NCBI GenBank assembly: GCA_963741525.1
Contig: CAVUIW010000001.1
Coordinates: forward strand, 62,001 to 126,000
Reading direction: 5' to 3'
From: JANNSX01 sp963741525
GTDB lineage: Bacteria; Pseudomonadota; Alphaproteobacteria; Rhizobiales; Hyphomicrobiaceae
Length of the DNA: 64,000 nucleotides
The translations under genes were made by a program, and so were the position numbers. This document shows, in pieces, positions 17,242 to 27,091 of the stretch. The first letter of the stretch is position 1. The number at the start of each line of letters is the position of its first letter. The notes beneath the pieces are model-generated. The model was not told the origin of the DNA and did not search any database. It was given only the letters and a program-made list of their open reading frames with translations.

Positions 17242-17843
17242 GCCGGCACCCGCCCGAGCTTTAGTTCCTTGGTCCCCTCGAGTCCCAGCGGGATATGCGT
17301 CGCCGCGATGGCGATGCCGCCCGAGTCGCGGTGCTCGGCGATAAGTCTGGCGAGTGTTTCCGTCGAAGCCTTGTCGAGCGAAACACTCGGCTCGTCGAGC
17401 AGCCAGATGGTGCGCCGCGCCACCAATAGCCGCGCGAGCGCCAGCCGCCGCCGCTGGCCGGCTGACAAGTAGCCTGCGCGGATGTCGGCCAGCTCGGTGA
17501 GCCCCAGCCGGCCGAGGGCCGCGTCAACTCCTTCGCCTTCGCCCAGGAAAGCCGCGTCGAAGGCGAGATTTTCCCGGACCGTCAGCCCCGCCTTGGTTTG
17601 CGGCAGATGGCCGATGAAATGGTACTGCTCGCCCAACTCCGCATCGGCCGGACCACCTTCGATCCGAATCTCGCCCGACGACGGCTTGAGGAAGCCTGCG
17701 AGCACCCGGAGCAAGGTCGTCTTTCCGGCCCCGTTGGGCCCCGTGAGCAGAAGCCCGTCGCCGCCCCCGAGTGCGAAGGAAATGCCGGAGAGCACGGTGC
17801 GCCCGGACCGCGTGGCAGAGACCTGATCGGCAATAAATCGCAT
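17238..17843 (-). CDS. ccmA: Heme exporter ATP-binding protein
   Basis: 201 residues, a minimal ABC ATPase: Walker A LTGPNGAGKTTLLRVLAG, Q-loop region, signature LSAGQRRRLALARLL, Walker B IWLLDEPSVSLD, switch histidine in AATHIPLG. First gene of the ccmABCDG operon. In relatives the divergent upstream neighbour is usually acnA; here a three-gene cassette (17889-19172) lies between them. Confidence 0.95.
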   Translation of the reverse strand: MRFIADQVSATRSGRTVLSGISFALGGGDGLLLTGPNGAGKTTLLRVLAGFLKPSSGEIRIEGGPADAELGEQYHFIGHLPQTKAGLTVRENLAFDAAFLGEGEGVDAALGRLGLTELADIRAGYLSAGQRRRLALARLLVARRTIWLLDEPSVSLDKASTETLARLIAEHRDSGGIAIAATHIPLGLEGTKELKLGRVPA

Positions 17844-17888
17844 GTCGGCGGGTGTCTCTGTGCCTTGGGAGCATTTGATATGTCCCAG

Positions 17889-18314
17889 CTACGTCTCTGG
17901 CCCGTGAATCCGCAGTGTTGCGCAGGGAATCTCCTCGTCGGACGTTTTGACAACTATCGTAATCCGCCCTGGCTCGCCAAATTCAAGTGGCCCAAAACGT
18001 ATCTTCGAGATTACACCTGCGAGCGGGCTTTCTTTCTCAAGAGCCTCTTGCCTTGCTTTTTTGAAAAGGGCGGGATCGAGAGAGGACATCAAAAGGCGAC
18101 CTTCAGTACCCCGGTCCATGAACACGTCGACACTATCGGGTTCCTGGTCCGTTGGTGAGAAATTGACCCGGAGATAGAGCGCGAGATTCGAGATGCCACT
18201 TGGGAAGCCAGGCACCTCGATGTTGTCAGGTAAGAGCCCAACAAGACTATGCGTGCCCTGCAGTTCCTCGCGAATGTCCTCACAGAAGAATGCCAGCGGG
18301 TATACTCGACTCAT
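17889..18314 (-). CDS. Uncharacterised protein, third gene of a three-gene cassette
   Basis: 141 residues, no signal peptide. It begins SRVYPLAFFCEDIREELQGT followed by HSLVGLLPDNIEVPGFP, resembling small beta-rich proteins of the DUF6941 type as I remember them; this match was not checked. A conserved-looking core (NLALYLRVNFSPTD, KIRFGPLEFGEPGRITIVV) suggests a beta sandwich. Its start overlaps the stop of the Xre gene (ATGA), so the two are translationally coupled. Local GC is clearly below that of ccm and acnA. Function unknown. Confidence 0.6.
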   Translation of the reverse strand: MSRVYPLAFFCEDIREELQGTHSLVGLLPDNIEVPGFPSGISNLALYLRVNFSPTDQEPDSVDVFMDRGTEGRLLMSSLDPALFKKARQEALEKESPLAGVISKIRFGPLEFGEPGRITIVVKTSDEEIPCATLRIHGPET

Positions 18315-18709
18315 GATGCGACTTGAGTCCGAACAAGAGGCCTACTCGGAGATAGTGCGATACTCCTGCTGTACATGATCGAGCCAGTTGCGACATCGTC
18401 TTCGCTCTTTTCCCTGCGCATGTTCGATTTCGCGAACTCATCGTCCAACGCCGGAAGCGTAAAGGTTGGAGCACGACCCATCGCGTAGGCAAGCTCTGCA
18501 ACCCGGCTGAGTGTGATGTCCTTTTGACCACGCAATTCTCTATTGATGACGGAGCGGTGAACGCCAATCACTCGGGCAATCTCGGATTGCGTCAGCCCAC
18601 GCTCCTGCGACTCTTCTGAAAGAGCCTTGAGTAGAGCGCGTCGCACCGCTGTCACAAATCGAGCGGCGGCTCGCCGGCTAGGGCTCAGTGTAAGCTGAAA
18701 CGACGTCAT
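18311..18709 (-). CDS. Xre-family DNA-binding protein, antitoxin-like
   Basis: 132 residues from the ATG at 18709. The helix-turn-helix is LTQSEIARVIGVHRSVINREL followed by KDITLSRVAELAYAMG, the standard Xre/Cro arrangement. The first 40 residues (SRRAAARFVTAVRRALLKAL) form a helix as in HigA-type antitoxins. The start lies inside the 3' end of the upstream RelE/HigB-like gene (32-base overlap) and its stop overlaps the next gene, so all three are one transcript. A HigBA-like toxin-antitoxin arrangement (toxin first) is inferred from order and fold, not proven. Confidence 0.65.
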   Translation of the reverse strand: MTSFQLTLSPSRRAAARFVTAVRRALLKALSEESQERGLTQSEIARVIGVHRSVINRELRGQKDITLSRVAELAYAMGRAPTFTLPALDDEFAKSNMRREKSEDDVATGSIMYSRSIALSPSRPLVRTQVAS

Positions 18710-19172
18710 TCGGATCTTCTCCAGGCACAAACTTGGGTTCGTCTAGGTCGAGCTTGTCGCGAAATCTTGCAACCTCTCCGGCGTATCCGTGATACAGCTT
18801 ATGGAGCTTGATGTGGTCGGTTTGGTCGGCGGCGTGGCCGATGAAACAGTCCTTGAGGGGGAACCAGCCAAACAGCCGTAGATCGGCTGTTTTGAATTCC
18901 CAGATCCCGCCGGAGACGTGATTGATGTGTTTGAAGGTTCGGCCGTATGCCAATGGCTCGCCACTGCCGTAGTCGGACAGCAATGCATCGAGCTGCTCGA
19001 TCGGACTGAGCTCGATTGTCCAAGTGGACTCCAGGCTTGGCAGCACTTCGCTCAGCCATTTCACAAGCCTTGGTGAGGCGTAGATGACGCGGAACTCCTG
19101 CTGGCGACCACTCAAGGCAGGATCGATCTTGATGAGATCGCCGCGCTCGACCAACTCTAGCAATGTTGCCAT
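18678..19172 (-). CDS. RelE/HigB-like protein, putative toxin
   Basis: 164 residues. The central segment GGIWEFKTADLRLFGWFPLK and the following helix (IKLHKLYHGYAGEVARFRDK) fit the beta-strand core and C-terminal helix of RelE/HigB-fold ribonucleases, and the next gene encodes an Xre protein as expected for a HigBA pair. The N-terminal 60 residues (MATLLELVERGDLIKIDPAL) are longer than in classical HigB. Catalytic residues cannot be assigned with certainty. Alternative: an unrelated regulatory protein of a mobile cassette. First gene of the cassette, divergent from acnA. Confidence 0.5.
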   Translation of the reverse strand: MATLLELVERGDLIKIDPALSGRQQEFRVIYASPRLVKWLSEVLPSLESTWTIELSPIEQLDALLSDYGSGEPLAYGRTFKHINHVSGGIWEFKTADLRLFGWFPLKDCFIGHAADQTDHIKLHKLYHGYAGEVARFRDKLDLDEPKFVPGEDPNDVVSAYTEP

Positions 19173-19424
19173 TTAAGTCAACACAGACTGTCGCCAAATC
19201 GTTAACAAACTAGCGTGCTCGGTGCTGAAAGCGGGCCGGCTACGCGAATTTCGTGCCTCGTGCTAGGCCACTATCAGGGCGTGGGGTGGTCATATATAAC
19301 GGGCGCCGCATCAGGAGCGCCATAGGCAAGTCCGCTGGCACGCGGCGGCATGCCGGACGCCGCGGCCCCCGCCGGGCATCGCCCGCGAGAGCCAAGCGCT
19401 CTACCATCGAACGAGGAGCCCTCA
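19173..19424. promoter_or_regulatory. Divergent promoter region of acnA and the three-gene cassette
   Basis: 252 bases without a gene. An AT-rich TATATAAC at about 19294 is a possible -10 element for acnA. GAGGAG at 19413-19418 is the acnA ribosome binding site. No clear operator palindrome was seen. Confidence 0.35.
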
Positions 19425-22115
<2,691 letters not shown>

Positions 22116-22118
22116 CAG

Positions 22119-22172
22119 GAGCATTTTCCGACGAAGTGGCTTCCCGGTTCGTCGAAGAAAATGCGACAAACC
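22119..22172. repeat. Dispersed palindromic repeat, copy 2 (CGACGAA...TTCGTCG)
   Basis: Same element as 855-906, starting GAGCATTTTCCGACGAAGTG four bases after the acnA stop codon. It could serve as the acnA transcript end. Confidence 0.7.
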
Positions 22173-22306
22173 AATGAGCCAAGGCGGTTTCCGCTTCGCG
22201 AGGAGCGCAAACCGCTTTGGCGTCACCCGAATGTGAGTGGCAGTTGAAGAGGCGGACACGCATATTGTGCGTCGACGCAAGGTGGAAAGTTGCTTGGAGG
22301 CTCGAC

Positions 22307-23050
22307 GTGACGAGGCGATGCACAGGTCTGATCGCAGGGCTTGTGCTGATCGCATCGGGATCGACAGCTGGCCTCGCAGGCGATGCCGCTCACCCCGCGG
22401 TCGTCGAGCTGTTTACCAGCCAAGGTTGCTCGAGCTGTCCGCCGGCGGACGAGCTTTTGGGCGAGTTGGCAAAGCGCCAGGATGTCATCGCGCTCAGCAT
22501 GCCGGTGGACTACTGGGACTATCTGGGCTGGCGCGACACGCTGGCGAGCCATGTCCATACCGAGCGCCAGCGGGCTTACGCAGCCGGACGCGGCGACGGG
22601 CAAGTCTACACGCCTCAGGTGGTCGTCAACGGCATGGCCCACGCGGTCGGCAGCCGGCTCGCCGATATCGAGGCGGCGGTCGCCTCGACCGGTGACCAGC
22701 TCGGCCCCTGGCGGAGCGGCGTCACACTTCGCATGGAGGGCGGCGACCTCGTCGTCGATCTTGGCCCCGCTCCCGCCGGGGTAACGATCTCGGACGGCCG
22801 CGTGCTGATTGCCATGACCACGCGCAGCATCGAAGTTCCCGTCACCAAGGGCGAAAATCGCGGACGGACGATCACTTACTACAATGTCGTCCGCAAGCTC
22901 GCCGAGATCGGCAAATGGGACGGGACCGCGGGGACTTTGCGGGTGCCGAAGAGCCAGGTCATGGCCGAAGGCAGCGACAGCTGCGCGGTGATCGTGCAGA
23001 ACGGTGCGGCCGGACCCATCGTTGCCGCGGCGCGGCTCGAGGACCTCTGA
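22307..23050 (+). CDS. DUF1223 thioredoxin-like exported protein
   Basis: 247 residues from a GTG start chosen because GGAGG ends about eight bases upstream and the signal peptide begins here (TRRCTGLIAGLVLIASGSTA). The mature protein opens with VVELFTSQGCSSCPPADELL, the CSSC redox motif that defines DUF1223, then DYWDYLGWRDTLAS and VYTPQVVVNGMAHAVGS. The fold is thioredoxin-like; a periplasmic redox role is inferred from the motif. An in-frame ATG at 22217 would place the signal peptide internally, so it is disfavoured. Confidence 0.88.
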   Translation: MTRRCTGLIAGLVLIASGSTAGLAGDAAHPAVVELFTSQGCSSCPPADELLGELAKRQDVIALSMPVDYWDYLGWRDTLASHVHTERQRAYAAGRGDGQVYTPQVVVNGMAHAVGSRLADIEAAVASTGDQLGPWRSGVTLRMEGGDLVVDLGPAPAGVTISDGRVLIAMTTRSIEVPVTKGENRGRTITYYNVVRKLAEIGKWDGTAGTLRVPKSQVMAEGSDSCAVIVQNGAAGPIVAAARLEDL

Positions 23051-23069
23051 GCCACTTCCTGATCGGACC

Positions 23070-23096
23070 AAAAAAAGAGGGCCGGCAAGCCGGCCC
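23070..23096 (-). terminator. Rho-independent terminator read on the minus strand
   Basis: Stem GGGCCGGC/GCCGGCCC with a two-base loop, followed on the minus strand by a TCTTTTTTT tract (seven As at 23070-23076 on the plus strand). The orientation excludes a role for the plus-strand DUF1223 gene alone and implies a minus-strand transcript coming from higher coordinates. Confidence 0.65.
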
Positions 23097-23245
23097 CAGA
23101 GGTCTCTATCGAACAGAATGGATCTGGCTCACGAGCCTCGCGGCCGGAACCTTGCGCGCCACCGGAGGGGCTGGGGGGCGTTATTCCGATACCGGCAAGA
23201 ACGACCGCGAGACCATGCCGCGAGATATGCACGCCCATTCTGTCC
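23070..23245 (-). ncRNA. Candidate small RNA 2 (C-rich loop)
   Basis: Upstream of the minus-strand terminator at 23070-23096 lies a region closed by the 8-bp inverted pair CAGAATGG (23114-23121) / CCATTCTG (23235-23242). Inside it the minus strand carries CGCCCCCCAGCCCCTCC (23164-23180). The core GCCCCCCAG also occurs in the neighbouring candidate RNA. No convincing protein is encoded. The 5' end is not defined; it may be processed from a longer transcript. Confidence 0.35.
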
Positions 23246-23300
23246 GGGCGAAGGACGAATCGTGACGGAATGGCGGCTTCAAACCTTTGATCTATGTAGG

Positions 23301-23530
23301 AAAAAATGAACGGCAGACGCGGCACCGCGCCTGCCGTTCGTACCCTTTAGGGGTTCCTTTCCCGGCGATTAGAGGGAAAGGAGGCCCGGTTCGCTAAAGA
23401 GAAGACTCGGGGGGGACTGGGGGGCTGAGATTCCGAAGCCTTACAAGCGAACCGGGCCAGTGCCGACGATCCTGATCTACCCACTCAATGCGGCCGACAC
23501 AGGATCGAAACTGGGCATCTCTGTGAATTA
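23301..23530 (-). ncRNA. Candidate small RNA 1 with terminator and C-rich hairpin loop
   Basis: Minus-strand promoter: TTGCAA (23560-23565), 17-base spacer, TAAATA (23537-23542). The transcript would hold a 13-bp perfect stem GGCCCGGTTCGCT / AGCGAACCGGGCC (23383-23395 with 23446-23458) whose loop is GCCCCCCAGTCCCCCCC. Next is the stem CCTTTCCC/GGGAAAGG, then a terminator hairpin GAACGGCAG/CTGCCGTTC (23308-23339) ending in TTTTTT (23301-23306). The elements are correctly ordered for one roughly 230-nt RNA. C-rich loops that could pair with G-rich or Shine-Dalgarno sequences are known from alphaproteobacterial trans-acting RNAs; that comparison is an inference. Confidence 0.55.
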
Positions 23531-23637
23531 TGTTTCTATTTATTACACCAGGAGGGAAATTGCAAGCCCTATTGTAATTTGCTTGCATTGTGGCAAATTT
23601 ACCTTGTTGATTTGAACCTTGAGCACGGAGGGCGGGC

Positions 23638-24027
23638 TTGAGCGATTCCGATCCGATAGTGCTTAGGCCCCATCGCGGCGGGCCGGATCAAAGTGCCGCG
23701 GCATCCCAGGTGAGCAGCCCCGTCCCGGTGATCATCCGGTTCGACCGGCGCGAGCTCGATCAGATCCTCTGGCTCTACGGCAAAATGGTCGCCGCCGGAG
23801 AATGGCGCGACTACGCGATCGATTTCCTGAAGGATCGGGCGATTTTCTCGGTCTTTCGCCGGTCGAGCGAGGTGCCGATCTATACGATCGTCAAGGACCC
23901 GAAGCTCGCCAGGAAACAGGGCGCCTACAGCGTCGTGGCGGCTGGTGGATATGTGCTCCGTCGCGGCCACGATCTGGAGCGCGTGCTCCGGGTCCTCGAT
24001 ATGACTTTGAAGCCGGTTGAAGGATAG
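23638..24027 (+). CDS. DUF2794 family protein
   Basis: 129 residues from a TTG start with GGAGGGCGGGC upstream. The core VIIRFDRRELDQILWLYGKM, EWRDYAIDFLKDRAIFSVFR and IVKDPKLARKQGAYSVV defines DUF2794, a small alphaproteobacteria-specific family of unknown function. No export signal. The acnA-DUF1223-DUF2794 order is familiar from the Hyphomicrobiales. Divergent from small RNA candidate 1, sharing its AT-rich promoter region. Confidence 0.85.
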   Translation: MSDSDPIVLRPHRGGPDQSAAASQVSSPVPVIIRFDRRELDQILWLYGKMVAAGEWRDYAIDFLKDRAIFSVFRRSSEVPIYTIVKDPKLARKQGAYSVVAAGGYVLRRGHDLERVLRVLDMTLKPVEG

Positions 24028-24031
24028 GGCG

Positions 24032-24535
24032 TCACACCCAGCCGAAGGCGATCTTGGGCACCAGAGTCGTGCCGAAGCGCTCGCTCGCCCGGGCCACCGC
24101 CTCGCCGCCTCGGCGCTCGTAGAAGTCGCAGGCGCCCGAGTTGTCCGACAGCGCCCAGACAACCAGGCTGTGCAGCTCCTTCTGCATGAGCCGCCCGCGG
24201 GCAGCCTCGAACAGCAGCTCGCCGAAGCCCAGCCCCTGATAGACCGGGGCCAGATACAGCTCGTAGATCTCGCCGTCGTATTTGAGGGGGCCGCGGGCCC
24301 GGCCGTAGCTCGCATAGCCGGCGATCTTGCCGCCGGCCTCGAGCACCAGCGGCTTGTCGGCCGCCTCCAGCACCGAGCGCCACCACTCCGAGCCGCGCCG
24401 GCCGATCATGGCCGTCAGATAGCCATAAGGGATGATGCCCTGATAGGCGACGAGCCAGGACTCGCGGAACACCTCCGCGAGTGCCTTTGCGTCGTCGGGG
24501 CCGCCGGGGCGGACCTGGGCGAAATCGGTCAGCAT
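24032..24535 (-). CDS. GNAT-family N-acetyltransferase
   Basis: 167 residues. Acetyl-CoA loop region: YELYLAPVYQGLGFGELLFE (the Q-x-x-G-x-G/A signature as QGLGFG). Flanking strands IAGYASYGRARG and LVVWALSDNSGACDFYERRG with the usual N-x-x-A-x-x-F-Y motif. The acceptor substrate is not predictable. The ATG at 24535 is preferred, since upstream codons of the longer frame read through the phasin terminator. Confidence 0.85.
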   Translation of the reverse strand: MLTDFAQVRPGGPDDAKALAEVFRESWLVAYQGIIPYGYLTAMIGRRGSEWWRSVLEAADKPLVLEAGGKIAGYASYGRARGPLKYDGEIYELYLAPVYQGLGFGELLFEAARGRLMQKELHSLVVWALSDNSGACDFYERRGGEAVARASERFGTTLVPKIAFGWV

Positions 24536-24585
24536 CGCCCGACTATAGGGCTTCGAAGGGTAAGGAACCACTGAACGAAGACGCA

Positions 24586-24615
24586 AAAGGCCCCGGGGAT
24601 TGCCTCGGGGCCTTT
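24586..24615 (-). terminator. Terminator of the phasin gene
   Basis: AAAGGCCCCG (24586-24595) pairs with CGGGGCCTTT (24606-24615); on the minus strand the stem ends in TTTT. It lies about 30 bases downstream of the phasin stop codon. Confidence 0.7.
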
Positions 24616-24642
24616 CAGAGCGAAAGTGATGGCGCAGGTTGA

Positions 24643-25107
24643 TCAGCCGGCCTTGCGCATGCCGTCGAGGCACTTCTCGGTCGCGGCCGACATCGTCTCG
24701 AAAGTGTCGCGGGCGATCTTGGCCGAAAGCTCGAAGAAGGCGCGGCTCTGCTCGCCGGACTTCATGAGCTGGCTCTGGGCGAACTCGACCTGCAGGCGCG
24801 CGGCCTCGGGGAAGGTCTGAGCGCGGGCGACGCGGTTGGCCGCCTCGAAGGCTGCCTCGACATTGGCGGAGACGTTCTTGGCGGCGATCCCGGCAAGCGA
24901 CATGGCGCCCTTGCCGGCCGCCTCGGCGACCTCGCCGAAGGCCTTTCCGGCGACTTGGGTCGCAACTGTTGCGGTTGCATAAGCCTCGTGGCTCCGGGCA
25001 ATGCCCTCCTGGGCGGCGGTCTGCAGACCCTCGGGGACGCGGCCGTCACGGGCGGCATCCATGAAGGCTTCAGTCTGGCGGGCGAAAGTCTCGTGGAGGT
25101 TGGTCAT
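24643..25107 (-). CDS. Phasin family protein
   Basis: 154 residues, almost entirely helical and alanine-rich, with no cysteine except one near the end (EKCLDGMRKAG). FEAANRVARAQTFPEAARLQ, VEFAQSQLMKSGEQSRAFFEL and SAKIARDTFETMS are characteristic of the phasin_2 family, which coats polyhydroxyalkanoate granules. No PHA synthase is in the window. The start may instead be at 25125 (MKRTHAM...). The promoter faces the folD gene. Confidence 0.88.
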   Translation of the reverse strand: MTNLHETFARQTEAFMDAARDGRVPEGLQTAAQEGIARSHEAYATATVATQVAGKAFGEVAEAAGKGAMSLAGIAAKNVSANVEAAFEAANRVARAQTFPEAARLQVEFAQSQLMKSGEQSRAFFELSAKIARDTFETMSAATEKCLDGMRKAG

Positions 25108-25293
25108 TGCATGGGTCCGTTTCATTGGTAGCTGGGGCGTTGAAACTCGATTTCGCGATTGTATAGCACGGTTCAATTGTGCAGTGCAACATGAATTGTG
25201 CACTGCGGTATGAGAATTTCGCCTGCCGTTGCAACCCGGGCCGCCGTCCGATACCTCCTGGCCGCCTGCCATACCCGAATCGGAGCCCCGTAC

Positions 25294-26211
25294 GTGCCCA
25301 ACGCCCTCGCCGAGCATCGCCACAAGCTTCTGGACGGCCGCCGGTTCGCCGCGGTCATGAAAACCGAGATCACCGGTACGGCCCGCCGTCTGGCCGGCCA
25401 GGGCTGGCCGCCGAAGCTCGTCTCGATCACGGTGGGCGAAGGCGCCGCCACCCAACTCTATGTCCGCAACCAGAAGCGCGTCGCGGGCGAAGTTGGGATT
25501 TTATTCGAGGAGCGGGTTTATCCCGCCTCGATCGGCGTCGAGGAATTGACCGGCATCATCCATGGCCTCAACGCCGACGCTCGGGTCACCGGCATCATCA
25601 TTCAGCGTCCCGTGCCGGCCTCGATCCCGATCAAGGCGCTGCAGCGGGCGGTGGCGCCGCTCAAGGATGTCGAAGGCATGCATCCGGCCTCCATCGGCAA
25701 CATCGTCTACAACGACCTCGTCATGGGCCCCTGCACGGCGGTCGCTGCCGTCGAGCTGCTGAAGTCGACCCGGCTCAAGCTCGAGGGTCTCGAGGTGGTC
25801 GTCATTGGCCACTCGGAGATTGTCGGCAAGCCGATCGCCTTCCTGCTGATGAGCGAGGGCGCGACCGTCACCGTCTGCCACCACATGACCAGGAGCGTGT
25901 CGTTGCACTCGCGGCGCGCCGACGCCGTGTTCGTCGCCGTCGGCAAGGCCGGCCTCATAACCGGCGACATGCTGAAGCCCGGCGCGGCGCTGATCGATAT
26001 CGGCATCAACCAGGTGACGCTGAACGACGGCGGCACGGCCGTCGTCGGCGATGCCGATTTCCAGAGCTGCGTCGAGGTCGCCGGCTGGATCACGCCGGTG
26101 CCGGGGGGCGTCGGGCCTGTGACGGTTGCAACGCTGATGCGAAACGCCGTCACGGCCGCCCGCTTGCAGCACGACGCCTACCGGGTCATGGTCGAGGCGC
26201 GGCCTGGCTAA
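25294..26211 (+). CDS. folD: FolD-type methylenetetrahydrofolate dehydrogenase/cyclohydrolase, divergent
   Basis: 305 residues from a GTG start with GGAG upstream; an in-frame ATG at 25198 would add 32 residues. FolD oxidises methylene-THF with NADP and normally hydrolyses methenyl-THF. The fold is clear: LLDGRRFAAVMKTEI, IIIQRPVPASIPIKALQ, LKDVEGMHPASIGNIVY, VVIGHSEIVGKPIAFLL, DIGINQV, TPVPGGVGPVTVATLMRN. Aligned to E. coli FolD without gaps, the catalytic lysine of YVxxK is glutamine here (YVRNQ), the Asp of KDVDG is Glu, PCTP is PCTA and GRSxIVG is GHSEIVG. It may therefore lack cyclohydrolase activity. An SDR gene follows 28 bases downstream. Confidence 0.85.
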   Translation: MPNALAEHRHKLLDGRRFAAVMKTEITGTARRLAGQGWPPKLVSITVGEGAATQLYVRNQKRVAGEVGILFEERVYPASIGVEELTGIIHGLNADARVTGIIIQRPVPASIPIKALQRAVAPLKDVEGMHPASIGNIVYNDLVMGPCTAVAAVELLKSTRLKLEGLEVVVIGHSEIVGKPIAFLLMSEGATVTVCHHMTRSVSLHSRRADAVFVAVGKAGLITGDMLKPGAALIDIGINQVTLNDGGTAVVGDADFQSCVEVAGWITPVPGGVGPVTVATLMRNAVTAARLQHDAYRVMVEARPG

Positions 26212-26239
26212 GAAGCGGCCGCCCGCAAGGAGGCGCATC

Positions 26240-26998
26240 ATGACCGGCACGACCGCGAAAGTGATGGCGATCACCGGCGGTAGCCGGGGCATCGGCGCTG
26301 CAGTGGCGCGGCTCGCCGCGGCTCACGGCTACGACATCGCAATCTCTTACCGGAACGATGCGACGGCGGCCGAGGCCGTCCTCCGCGACATCAAGAAGGC
26401 CGGCCGTCGCGGCATGGCCGTGAAGGCCGACGTGGCGAGCGAAGCCGATATCGTCGCCTTCTTCACAACTGTCGATCGAGCCTTCGGACGGCTCGACGCG
26501 CTCATCAACAATGCCGGTATCGTGGCACCCCGGAGCCGCGTGGAAGACATGAGCGCCGAGCGGATCGCTCACATGATGGCGGTGAACGTGACGGGCAGCT
26601 TACTTGCCGCGCGCGAAGCGATCCGCCGCATGTCGACGAAACACGGCGGCAAGGGCGGCGTGATCGTCAATCTCTCCTCGGCTGCGGCCAAGCACGGTGG
26701 TTCGGGCGAATTCGTCGACTACGCGGCGTCCAAGGGCGCCATCGACACCTTCACTCAGGGCCTCGCCAAGGAGGTCGCGACCGAAGGCATTCGCGTCAAC
26801 GCCGTGCGCCCAGGCCTCATCGACACCGAGATCCATGCCTCGGCCGGTGTGCCGGGCCGCGTGAAAGAGATGCAGGGTCTCGTGCCCATGCAGCGCGGCG
26901 GCACGGCGGAAGAAGTCGCCGAGGCGATCCTGTGGCTGGCATCGGATCAGGCGAGCTATGTGACAGCCGCGCTGCTCGATGTCGGCGGCGGGCGGTAG
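26240..26998 (+). CDS. Short-chain dehydrogenase/reductase
   Basis: 252 residues, classical SDR: cofactor loop TGGSRGIG near 13-20, NNAG near 90, catalytic serine in NLSSAAAKHGG, YxxxK as YAASK near 162-166, and the terminal DVGGGR typical of FabG-like and glucose-1-dehydrogenase-like members. An aromatic-to-arginine SYRND after strand 2 suggests NADP preference. Substrate unknown. Co-directional with folD and 28 bases behind it, with AAGGAGG as ribosome binding site, so probably one transcript. Confidence 0.88.
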   Translation: MTGTTAKVMAITGGSRGIGAAVARLAAAHGYDIAISYRNDATAAEAVLRDIKKAGRRGMAVKADVASEADIVAFFTTVDRAFGRLDALINNAGIVAPRSRVEDMSAERIAHMMAVNVTGSLLAAREAIRRMSTKHGGKGGVIVNLSSAAAKHGGSGEFVDYAASKGAIDTFTQGLAKEVATEGIRVNAVRPGLIDTEIHASAGVPGRVKEMQGLVPMQRGGTAEEVAEAILWLASDQASYVTAALLDVGGGR

Positions 26999-27041
26999 AA
27001 CACGTTCAGGCGAAGTGGGAACCGGTTCGCCTGAACGTGTT
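26999..27041. repeat. GGCGAA/TTCGCC palindrome family, third copy, likely bidirectional terminator
   Basis: AACACGTTCAGGCGAA (26999-27014) and TTCGCCTGAACGTGTT (27026-27041) form a perfect 16-bp stem with an 11-base loop. It begins directly at the end of the SDR gene. The same core occurs at 8244-8277 and 9506-9539. Confidence 0.75.
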
Positions 27042-27091
27042 CGCAATGGAGAGTGTCGAACGGTTCCAGCTTCCAGATGAAATAAACCCGC

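Noticed and set aside
22217..22306. ATG-initiated N-terminal extension of the DUF1223 protein
   Set aside because: It would bury the signal peptide 30 residues inside; the GTG at 22307 has a good ribosome binding site.
23394..23588. 64-codon minus-strand frame in the small-RNA region
   Set aside because: No ribosome binding site and an unlikely product; stems, promoter and terminator indicate a non-coding RNA instead.
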